In this document: in pieces, positions 57,659-64,000 of the stretch
Numbering within the stretch: position 1 is the first letter of the stretch
Layout of the letters: every line of letters begins with the position of its first letter
NCBI RefSeq assembly: GCF_017876405.1
Contig: NZ_JAGINW010000001.1
Location: 3,671,203 to 3,735,202 of the forward strand
DNA from: Kibdelosporangium banguiense
Lineage (GTDB): Bacteria > Actinomycetota > Actinomycetes > Mycobacteriales > Pseudonocardiaceae
Direction of reading: 5' to 3'
DNA: 64,000 nt
Translations under genes and position numbers: made by a program
Notes under the pieces: model-generated
The model's database searches: none
The model's input: the letters and a program-made list of their open reading frames with translations, nothing else
What the model was told of the DNA's origin: nothing

Positions 57659-58030
57659 GACGGTTCGTGGCCTGCGGATCGAGCGGTGTACCCACGCCAT
57701 TCGCAGCAGGACGGCGCCGCTGGGGATCGCGGCGGCGATCATGATGACCGCCGGGATCATCAGCCCGTGCAGGGCAAGCCCGGCGAGCAGAACGGCGATC
57801 GAATAGGGCCAGTGGACCCACCGCCAGCGCGGCGGCCACTCGATCGAGTAACCCACCATGGCCGTCACACCGGCGGCCGCGCCCAGATGCGCACTGGTCA
57901 CCAGCACCTCACCGGGCAGGCCGAGCAACAGCTGGCCCAGTGATGTGAGACCGAGCACAGCTGCCGTGAACACGACCGGGAGCGCTGCCCAGGAGAGCAG
58001 CGGGAGCGGACGGCGTACGGCGCATTGCAC
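57638..58030 (-). CDS. Small membrane protein of unknown function
   Basis: Protein of 130 aa with four likely membrane helices (LLSWAALPVVFTAAVLGL, a segment near VTSAHLGAAAGVTAMVGY, SIAVLLAGLALHGLMIPAVIMIAAAIP) and an Arg-rich C-terminus. I recognise no family. It runs against rho and rpmE, starts at a GTG at 58030, and its stop is inside the shared terminator hairpin. The membrane pattern and GC-rich third positions favour a real gene. Confidence 0.65.
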   Translation of the reverse strand: MQCAVRRPLPLLSWAALPVVFTAAVLGLTSLGQLLLGLPGEVLVTSAHLGAAAGVTAMVGYSIEWPPRWRWVHWPYSIAVLLAGLALHGLMIPAVIMIAAAIPSGAVLLRMAWVHRSIRRPRTVVSGQPG

Positions 58031-58272
58031 GAGGTCAGTGTGGTCGCTGTCGCCTCAGGTCATAAGCTTGGGGCGGCCAGGACACGCGGCTGTGCGGTGA
58101 CTGGTGACCTGCCCGCGACGAGCGGGCGAGCGGGAATGAACACCTCGGGGGAGGTGTTGTACAAGCTGGTCAGCGCGTCTGGCAAACTAGTAGGTCGAGT
58201 CCGGCTCCGGTTCACCCCAGACACCATGCGGGGACCCGGCGGCCACTGTGTAGTAGTCGAGAGGCGAGATCC

Positions 58273-58485
58273 ATGAAGAGCGGTATCCACCCGGAGTACA
58301 TCACCACCGAGGTGACCTGCGGCTGCGGGAATACTTTCACCACCCGTAGCACCAAATCTTCCGGTTCCATCCACGTCGAGGTCTGCTCGAACTGCCACCC
58401 GTTCTACACGGGCAAGCAGAAGATCCTGGACACCGGTGGCCGGGTCGCGCGCTTCGAGGCCCGTTACGGCAAGCGCAAGAAGTAG
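58273..58485 (+). CDS. rpmE: 50S ribosomal protein L31, zinc-binding form
   Basis: Ribosomal protein of 70 aa. Four Cys in CGCG and [15 protein letters not shown] make the zinc-containing (C+) type, the form replaced under zinc starvation in species with a second L31. The C-terminal [15 protein letters not shown] is typical. Preceded by a GAGAGGCGAGA ribosome-binding region and followed by a hairpin terminator. Confidence 0.97.
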   Translation: MKSGIHPEYITTEVTCGCGNTFTTRSTKSSGSIHVEVCSNCHPFYTGKQKILDTGGRVARFEARYGKRKK

Positions 58486-58493
58486 CGACGCCC

Positions 58494-58525
58494 ACGGCGC
58501 TCGTCCCCTTTGGGGCGGGCGCCGT
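58494..58525 (+). terminator. Hairpin terminator after rpmE
   Basis: ACGGCGCTCGTCCCC and GGGGCGGGCGCCGT pair with one bulge and a wobble around a TTT loop, 8 bp after the rpmE stop. Confidence 0.75.
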
Positions 58526-58565
58526 TGTCGTGTCCAGAGATTGATCTCGCGAAGGAGGGTGAACC

Positions 58566-59621
58566 GTGGACGAATTGCTGAACGAATACGCCGAACTGGA
58601 GCGTGAGCTGGCTGACCCGGCTGTGCACGCCGACCAGGCGCGCGCACGCAAGCTCGGCCGCCGGTACTCGGAGCTCACCCCCATCGTGAAGACCCTTCGC
58701 GAGCTCGACAGCGCCCGCGAGGACCTGGCCGCGGCCAAGGAACTCGCCGCCGAGGACGAGGCTTTCGCCGCTGAGGCCGATGCGTTGACAAAGCGCATCC
58801 CTGAGCTGGAGGAGCGTCTTTCCGAGCAGTTGCTGCCGCGTGACCCGCACGACGGCTCGGACGTGCTCGTCGAGATCAAGTCCGGTGAAGGCGGCGAGGA
58901 ATCCGCGCTGTTCGCCGGCGACCTGTTCCGGATGTACACCCGGTATGCCGAACGCCGCGGCTGGAAGATCGACGTGCTCGACGCGAACGAGTCGGACCTG
59001 GGCGGCTACAAGGACGTCACACTTTCGGTTAAATCCAAGAGCTCGGACCCGGACGGCGTGTGGGCCCGGATGAAGTTCGAGGGCGGCGTGCACCGCGTTC
59101 AGCGCGTGCCCGTGACGGAGTCGCAGGGACGGATCCACACTTCGGCCGCGGGCGTGCTCGTCTACCCCGAGATCGAGGAGTCCGAGGTCGAGATCGACGA
59201 GAAGGACCTGCGGGTGGACGTTTTCCGCTCGTCCGGGCACGGCGGCCAGAGCGTGAACACCACCGACTCGGCCGTCCGGATCACGCACCTGCCCACCGGA
59301 ATCGTCGTCTCCTGCCAGAATGAGCGGTCCCAGCTGCAGAACCGCGCGCAGGCCATGCACGTGCTGAAGGTCCGCCTGCAGGCCCTCGCCGACGAGGAAG
59401 CCGCCAAGAAGGCGTCCGACGACAGGCGCAGCCAGGTCCGCACCGTCGACCGGTCGGAACGCGTTCGCACGTACAACTTCCCGGAGAACCGGATCTCCGA
59501 TCACCGCGTGAACTACAAGGCCTACAACCTCGACCAGGTCCTCGAAGGCGAACTCGACGGCGTGCTCGACGCGCTCGCCGAGGCCGACCGGGCCGAGCGT
59601 CTGGCCGCCGCGGGCGGCTGA
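58566..59621 (+). CDS. prfA: Peptide chain release factor 1
   Basis: Translation termination factor of 351 aa for UAA/UAG. Domain 2 carries the PxT-type discriminator region ([17 protein letters not shown]), and the catalytic GGQ loop is [19 protein letters not shown]-terminal helical domain and C-terminal [22 protein letters not shown] are standard. GTG start at 58566 after GAAGGAGGTGA. Its GGQ Gln is methylated by PrmC, encoded 16 bp downstream. Confidence 0.97.
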   Translation: MDELLNEYAELERELADPAVHADQARARKLGRRYSELTPIVKTLRELDSAREDLAAAKELAAEDEAFAAEADALTKRIPELEERLSEQLLPRDPHDGSDVLVEIKSGEGGEESALFAGDLFRMYTRYAERRGWKIDVLDANESDLGGYKDVTLSVKSKSSDPDGVWARMKFEGGVHRVQRVPVTESQGRIHTSAAGVLVYPEIEESEVEIDEKDLRVDVFRSSGHGGQSVNTTDSAVRITHLPTGIVVSCQNERSQLQNRAQAMHVLKVRLQALADEEAAKKASDDRRSQVRTVDRSERVRTYNFPENRISDHRVNYKAYNLDQVLEGELDGVLDALAEADRAERLAAAGG

Positions 59622-59637
59622 CCTATGCTGTGACGCC

Positions 59638-60501
59638 ATGACGCGAACCCCGCTGCGACTGGCTATCCGTGAGGCCGAACGGATTCTCCTCGAGGCCGGT
59701 GTGGACAGTCCACGGACCGACGCGGAACTGCTGGCGTCCTATGTGCTCGGTGTGGAGCGCAATCGCCTGCCGCTGATACCTTTGATCGATCCGTCCGTTG
59801 TGGACGCTCTGGGCAAGGCTGTCACGCGACGCGCGAAACGTGAGCCACTGCAGCACATCACCGGCATCGGCTGGCTCGGTGAGATCACGCTGAATGTCGG
59901 TCCCGGCGTGTTCATCCCCCGCCCGGAGACGGATCTGCTGCTGGCGTGGGGACTTTCGGTGTTGCCGGACTGTGCGCTGGTCGTCGATCTCTGCACAGGA
60001 TCCGGCGCTCTGGCTCTGGCGCTCGCCCATACCCGGCCAGACGCGGTCGTGCACGCCGTCGAGATCGACTCAGTCGCGCTGTCCTGGGCGCGTCGCAACG
60101 CTGATCTCCGCGTCGAGGCCGGCGACACCCCGATCCGGCTGCACTCCGGTGACGTCACCAACCCGAAACTGTTGGCAGACTTGGAAGGCACGGTGGATCT
60201 GGTGCTGTGCAACCCGCCTTACGTGCCTGCCGGTACCGAGGTCCCGCCCGAGGTCGCCGATCACGACCCGGCCCTGGCGGTCTTCGGCGGCCCGGACGGC
60301 CTGGACGTGATCAAGAGCGTCGTCTCCTGCGCCGCCCGGTTGCTCAAACCTGGCGGCTTCCTCGGCATCGAACACGACGACACCCAGGGCGAATCCGTCC
60401 CAGCGCTGCTGAGGACCCGCCGCGTCCTGTCCGAAGCCCAGGACCACAAGGACCTCGCCGGCCGTCCTCGCTTCGCCACCGCTAGGAGAACAGCGCCCTG
60501 A
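59638..60501 (+). CDS. prmC: Release factor glutamine methyltransferase
   Basis: SAM-dependent N5-glutamine methyltransferase of 287 aa acting on the GGQ motif of release factors. Substrate-recognition N-domain, PGVFIPRPETDLLL, motif I VVDLCTGSGALALAL, and the catalytic NPPY in LVLCNPPYVPAG are present. Operon partner of prfA. The last 20 bp overlap a convergent small gene. Confidence 0.95.
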   Translation: MTRTPLRLAIREAERILLEAGVDSPRTDAELLASYVLGVERNRLPLIPLIDPSVVDALGKAVTRRAKREPLQHITGIGWLGEITLNVGPGVFIPRPETDLLLAWGLSVLPDCALVVDLCTGSGALALALAHTRPDAVVHAVEIDSVALSWARRNADLRVEAGDTPIRLHSGDVTNPKLLADLEGTVDLVLCNPPYVPAGTEVPPEVADHDPALAVFGGPDGLDVIKSVVSCAARLLKPGGFLGIEHDDTQGESVPALLRTRRVLSEAQDHKDLAGRPRFATARRTAP

Positions 60502-60721
60502 CCTGGTCCTCGATGCCGGCCAGCAGGCCCGTCACCGCGGCGACCCCGGCCAGCGCGCCCTTGAGCCGGTCGAACGCCTTGATGCCGCCCTTCTCGTCGA
60601 GTTCCTCGGCCGACGCCTCTTCGGTGAGGTCGTCGATGCGGGTGATGGCCTCGGGCCTGTCCAGCGGCTCGACCTGGGTGCGTAGGGCCGCGAGCTGATC
60701 GAGCAGGTCCTGCTTGGCCAT
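60482..60721 (-). CDS. Small helical protein of unknown function
   Basis: Protein of 79 aa: an N-terminal helix (MAKQDLLDQLAALRTQVEPLD), an acidic middle (DLTEEASAEELDEKGGIKAFDRLK) and a weakly hydrophobic C-terminal helix (GALAGVAAVTGLLAGIEDQVRALF). It resembles small coiled or holin-like proteins often seen next to hypothetical toxin or phage genes, but I do not recognise a family. It overlaps prmC tail-to-tail and is followed upstream by another hypothetical gene 87 bp away. Confidence 0.6.
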   Translation of the reverse strand: MAKQDLLDQLAALRTQVEPLDRPEAITRIDDLTEEASAEELDEKGGIKAFDRLKGALAGVAAVTGLLAGIEDQVRALFS

Positions 60722-60808
60722 CTACGGAATCGTGATGGCGTTCCGGCGGCAGGCGTGGCAGATCCGCGCGGCAGAGATCGCGCAGGTGGTGTGGCGACGC
60801 GGCGTCGC

Positions 60809-61171
60809 CTAGCTCGCCAGGACAGCGTCGATGAAGGCCTGAGGAGGCCGGTAGTTGTGCGCCTCGACGTAGTGAACGATCAATGTCGGTGCCCCGTAGA
60901 CGACCCCGTTCTGGCCACGGACGTGGATCTCGGCGCTGCCGTACGCCGCGTCGTCGGCCGAACCCGACTGCATGCACAGTCCACAGACGTGGAATCCGCG
61001 CGTCTGGTTGGTCTGCGGGCGCGTTCGCAGCGCGGCCAGGAACGCTGCGTCGACCGGACCGGTGTCGAAGCCCGCGCCACCTAGCCAGCCGACGTTGAGA
61101 TCCGCCATGCTGTCGGGCTCCTCGTCGGCCCTCCAGTACGAGTAGGGCGACAGGTCCTTGTACGTGGTCAC
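60809..61171 (-). CDS. Conserved hypothetical protein with CxxC
   Basis: Protein of 120 aa beginning TTYKDLSPYSYW, with GWLGGAGFDTGPVDAAFLAALR, FHVCGLCMQSG and HVRGQNGVVYGAPTLIVHYVEAHNYRPPQAFIDAV. The pattern suits a small conserved actinobacterial family of unknown function; the CGLC pair could bind metal. GTG start at 61171. It is divergent from the threonylcarbamoyl-AMP synthase gene. Confidence 0.75.
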   Translation of the reverse strand: MTTYKDLSPYSYWRADEEPDSMADLNVGWLGGAGFDTGPVDAAFLAALRTRPQTNQTRGFHVCGLCMQSGSADDAAYGSAEIHVRGQNGVVYGAPTLIVHYVEAHNYRPPQAFIDAVLAS

Positions 61172-61236
61172 TTGGCTATTTTGGACTTGGGGTGGCTGTC
61201 GCGGCGAGCTGTGGGGTGAGGACTAGAGTTCGGGGC

Positions 61237-61887
61237 GTGAGCACCCTGTACGACTGTTCCTTGCCCGAGGACCGGCAGGATGGGCTCGCGGCTGCCGCGG
61301 GCGCGGTGCGGTCCGGGCGGCTTGTGGTCATCCCGACGGACACTGTGTACGGGATCGGCTGCGACGCGTTCGACGGTGGCGCGGTGCGAGCGCTGCTGGA
61401 GGCCAAGAACCGTGGCCCCGACATGCCGGTCGGTGTTCTCGTCGGCAGTTGGACGGCCATCGACGGTCTGGTGCTGTCCGTGCCGGATCACGCGCGCAAG
61501 CTCGTCGAGGCGTTCTGGCCAGGAGACCTGTCCATTGTCCTGCCGCACGCGCCGAGCCTGGCCTGGGATCTGGGGCAGACGCGGGGCACTGTCATGCTTC
61601 GGATGCCGCTTCACCCGGTCGCCATCGAACTGCTGCGGGATGTCGGCCCGATGGCCGTGTCCAGCGCGAACAGGTCCGGGCACCCGCCTGCTGCCACGGC
61701 TGAGGAAGCCCGTGACCAGCTAGGCGAGTCAGTCGCGGTATACCTGGACGGGGGACCGACCGGGGATCCGGTGCCGTCCTCGATCGTGGATCTCACCGGC
61801 AGCGACCCGGTCCTGCTGCGCGAGGGCGCGGTCAGTCGCCAGGACGTCTCGGACGCCCTCGGCGTCGAGGTTCTCAGCCCGGCTTGA
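61237..61887 (+). CDS. Threonylcarbamoyl-AMP synthase (Sua5/YrdC family)
   Basis: Enzyme of 216 aa that makes threonylcarbamoyl-AMP from threonine, bicarbonate and ATP for t6A37 of tRNAs. Family marks are GRLVVIPTDTVYGIGCDAF, EAKNRGPDMPVGVLV, FWPGDLSIVLP, RMPLHP and PMAVSSANRSGHPPA. The GTG at 61237 is chosen because it gives the normal N-terminus. It lies in the conserved prfA-prmC-sua5 order. Confidence 0.94.
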   Translation: MSTLYDCSLPEDRQDGLAAAAGAVRSGRLVVIPTDTVYGIGCDAFDGGAVRALLEAKNRGPDMPVGVLVGSWTAIDGLVLSVPDHARKLVEAFWPGDLSIVLPHAPSLAWDLGQTRGTVMLRMPLHPVAIELLRDVGPMAVSSANRSGHPPAATAEEARDQLGESVAVYLDGGPTGDPVPSSIVDLTGSDPVLLREGAVSRQDVSDALGVEVLSPA

Positions 61888-62029
61888 GCATGAGGGAGTA
61901 CTGGGTGGCGTTCTGCCCCAAGATCATCATCGGTGGGTCCGCCGCGTACGCTGGGCGGGCCGGCCTGAGGGTGATCGCTGGCGTGTCCCGCCTGGCCACC
62001 GACCGGCCGGCGTATCCACGGAGCTGAAC

Positions 62030-63184
62030 GTGCCGAGTACCGCCATCCCCTTCAACGGCCTGCCGATCCGGGAGTACCTGCTGGTCGGCCTGACCAGCCT
62101 CGCCCTGACGTTCCTGCTGACCGGCCCGGTCCGGCTGCTGGCGTTCAAGATCGGCGCGGTGGCCATACCGCGCAGCCGGGACGTGCACACCCAGCCGATC
62201 CCGCGCCTGGGCGGCCTGGCCATGTACCTCGGTATCTGCGGCGGGATGCTGCTGGCGCACCAGCTTCCGTTGCTGCGCCGCTCGTTCGACTACCTGCTGG
62301 ATCCCGTCGGGGTGCTCGTCGGCGGCGGCGTGATCATGCTGATCGGCATGCTCGACGACCGGTTCGAGCTGGACGCGCTGACCAAGTTCGCCGGCCAGAC
62401 CATGTCGGCCGGGATCATCGTGCTGTTCGGTATCCAGTGGGTGCTGGTGTGGGTGCCGTGGGGCGGAAACGACTACGGCCCAACGGGTTCACTCATCTCG
62501 CTGGACATGAACCAGGGCGGCCTGCTGACCGTGCTGCTGGCGTTGGTGCTGATCAACGCGATGAACTTCGTCGACGGACTGGACGGCCTGGCCGCCGGCA
62601 TAGGTGTGATCGCATCCCTGGCGACCTGCACGTTCTCGTTCCACCTGCTTTCCCAGACCGGCAACGACGTGGTCAACTACGCGCCCGCGCTGATCTCGAT
62701 CACGCTCGCCGGTGCGTGCATCGGCTTCCTGCCGCACAACTTCCAGCCCGCCCGGATCTTCATGGGCGACTCCGGCTCGATGCTGATCGGTCTGACCCTG
62801 GCCGCGGGCAGCACGTCGGCCGCGGGCCGGCAGGTGCCCAACGAGCTGGGCCCGACGAACACCCTGGCCGTGCTGTCGCCGCTGATCGTGGTCGCCGCCG
62901 TGCTGTTCGTGCCGCTGCTCGACCTGTTGATGGCGGTCATCCGCCGGACTCGCCGCGGTCTGAGCCCGTTCCACGCCGACAAGATGCACCTGCACCACCG
63001 GCTGCTGGAGATCGGGCATTCCCAGCGCCGGGCCGTGTTGCTGATCTACTTGTGGGCCGCGGTGCTCGCGTTCGGTGCTGTCTCGCTGAGCCTGTTCGAC
63101 GGGCTCGTCGTGGTGTGGGGGGTGGCGATCGGCCTCCTGGTTGCGTTGCTCGTCTCGGCCATCCCTAGACTCAGGGCGAGATGA
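62030..63184 (+). CDS. wecA: Undecaprenyl-phosphate GlcNAc-1-phosphate transferase (WecA/TagO-like)
   Basis: Polytopic membrane enzyme of 384 aa, about eleven helices, that starts envelope polysaccharide (in actinomycetes, arabinogalactan-type linker) synthesis by placing GlcNAc-1-P on decaprenyl/undecaprenyl phosphate. Catalytic loops are visible: MLDDRFELDALTKF (Mg Asp pair), INAMNFVDGLDGLAAG, RIFMGDSGSMLIG, and HADKMHLHHRLLEIGHSQRRA. GTG start at 62030 with GGAGC upstream. Overlaps the atpI-like gene by four bases. Confidence 0.93.
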   Translation: MPSTAIPFNGLPIREYLLVGLTSLALTFLLTGPVRLLAFKIGAVAIPRSRDVHTQPIPRLGGLAMYLGICGGMLLAHQLPLLRRSFDYLLDPVGVLVGGGVIMLIGMLDDRFELDALTKFAGQTMSAGIIVLFGIQWVLVWVPWGGNDYGPTGSLISLDMNQGGLLTVLLALVLINAMNFVDGLDGLAAGIGVIASLATCTFSFHLLSQTGNDVVNYAPALISITLAGACIGFLPHNFQPARIFMGDSGSMLIGLTLAAGSTSAAGRQVPNELGPTNTLAVLSPLIVVAAVLFVPLLDLLMAVIRRTRRGLSPFHADKMHLHHRLLEIGHSQRRAVLLIYLWAAVLAFGAVSLSLFDGLVVVWGVAIGLLVALLVSAIPRLRAR

Positions 63185-63627
63185 GCGAGAACTTCGAGGT
63201 ACCGGACCTGCCCAAGACGCACACCGAGGCGTTGCAGCGGCTGGCCGAGGCGATGTTGCGCTGGCAGGCCAAGGTGATGGTGCCCGCGCTGCTGGTGGCT
63301 GTCGTCGTCTTCACGGTGCTCAACGGCATGGCAGGCCTGCTGGGCGCGGGTATCGGCGCGGTCGCCGCGTGCGCGTCCTCAATGTTCACCTTCTGGTTGA
63401 TGAGAATTTCAGCCAAGCACGGCCCGCACGCCGGTCTGGCGGCGGCACTGGGCGGCCTCATCGTCAAGATGATCATCCTGATGGTGGTGTTCCTGCCGCT
63501 GCGCGGTGTCGAGGCCGTTCACTCGTATTCCTTGGCCATCACCATGCTCGTGGGCATCCTGACCGCCGCGGCGGCCGACATGATGGCCTTCCGCAAGACC
63601 AACCTGCCTACGATCATCCCCAGCTGA
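63181..63627 (+). CDS. atpI: AtpI-like membrane protein
   Basis: Protein of 148 aa with an N-terminal amphipathic stretch and four membrane helices, in the position of atpI before the ATP synthase genes. Actinobacterial AtpI is weakly conserved; assignment rests mainly on size, topology and synteny. ATG overlaps the wecA stop. It probably helps assemble the c-ring or supplies magnesium. A 196-bp gap before atpB suggests a separate atp promoter. Confidence 0.8.
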   Translation: MSENFEVPDLPKTHTEALQRLAEAMLRWQAKVMVPALLVAVVVFTVLNGMAGLLGAGIGAVAACASSMFTFWLMRISAKHGPHAGLAAALGGLIVKMIILMVVFLPLRGVEAVHSYSLAITMLVGILTAAAADMMAFRKTNLPTIIPS

Positions 63628-63823
63628 GTGCTGGAAAGACCCCTAACCGTACGCCCGTTATGCGAGTTGGTAACGTGCGCGTGAAGGGCACCGCGGCCCT
63701 CCCGGCTGACTAGCGGGGAGCCGCTGCGAAGTGCCTGCAGTACGTCAGGTACGTTAAGTCCCGAACGTGACGATTCCCCCGGCAGTGTGAAACGGCCGGC
63801 CGGGAGAACCGGAAGGAGCCCAC

Positions 63824-64000
63824 TTGGGCGCGCAGATGCTCCTGGCTGAGGGTGGCGAGTTCACACCGCCTGGTGTGAAGGATTTCTTCCTGCCGCCGAT
63901 TTTCGCGGGCGTCACCAAGCCGATGATCCTCGTCGTGCTCTCGGTGATCATCATCGCGGCGTTCTTCCTGATCGCGACACGTCGCATGAAACTGGTTCCG
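63824..64000 (+). CDS. atpB: ATP synthase subunit a, N-terminal part
   Basis: The first 59 residues of F0 subunit a, cut by the window end. The TTG at 63824 follows a strong GAAGGAG site and gives GAQMLLAEGGEFTPPGVKDF, then FFLPPIFAGVTKPMILVVLS and a first membrane helix VIIIAAFFLIATRRMKLVP. The PP-x-F pattern and the position after atpI identify it. Confidence 0.92.
   Translation, partial: MGAQMLLAEGGEFTPPGVKDFFLPPIFAGVTKPMILVVLSVIIIAAFFLIATRRMKLVP

Overview
This is a high-GC (roughly 70%) actinobacterial chromosome segment. The right third carries the conserved order nrtL-lysA-hom-thrC-thrB-rho-rpmE-prfA-prmC-sua5-wecA-atpI-atpB. Together with the family composition this points to a filamentous actinomycete, probably Pseudonocardiales (Amycolatopsis/Kibdelosporangium-like). 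The genus is an inference, not something the sequence states.

Layout. 1-7.4 kb: the N-terminal part of katG with a GAF-LytTR regulator, a TetR/DUF1232 pair, a secreted multicopper oxidase coupled to a small membrane protein, and a divergent PadR/HAAS membrane pair with a clear palindromic operator. 7.4-35.2 kb: a large biosynthetic cluster (below). 35.7-42.5 kb: a Tat-exported alpha/beta hydrolase, an MFS exporter, a very large BTAD-AAA regulator coupled to a BASS transporter, and a DUF4188 gene. 42.5-45.0 kb: a scar of broken genes (terpene synthase piece, MacB-like permease piece, mobile-element ATPase, frameshifted tyrosine recombinase) ending at a tRNA-Arg(CCG). 45.1-49.7 kb: a CDF metal exporter, a ROK regulator, DUF305 and two DUF3105 proteins. 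49.8-64 kb: the housekeeping block.

The main find is the 7.4-35.2 kb cluster. It combines a complete 2-aminoethylphosphonate (2-AEP) pathway with a type II aromatic polyketide synthase. The phosphonate genes are PEP mutase with an intact EDK(x)3K(x)NS signature, phosphonopyruvate decarboxylase, and a PhnW-type 2-AEP transaminase. The polyketide genes are KS-alpha, KS-beta/CLF, ACP, a SRPBCC aromatase, cupin and TcmI-type cyclases, an ABM protein, a DUF1772 anthrone-oxygenase-like protein, an FAD hydroxylase and a P450, plus a dedicated three-gene acyl-CoA carboxylase. The two sets are interleaved: the transaminase is the last gene of an operon whose first two genes are polyketide-tailoring genes, and PEP mutase/decarboxylase sit divergently from an asparagine-synthetase-like enzyme, next to a cobalamin-type radical SAM enzyme.

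The asparagine-synthetase-like protein has lost its N-terminal nucleophilic Cys (M-G-G instead of M-C-G) and the oxyanion Asn, so it should not use glutamine. My working model is that it joins an amine, plausibly 2-AEP itself, to the polyketide carboxylate. The product would be an aromatic polyketide with an N-linked phosphonoethyl group, further methylated and oxidised. I know of no described compound of this type, but I could not search. Control appears to be by a SARP and a StrR/NovG-type ParB-fold regulator, both with a rare TTA codon, and by SARP-like heptamer direct repeats (11-bp period) upstream of the PKS operons. A two-component system and MMPL exporter lie inside the cluster.
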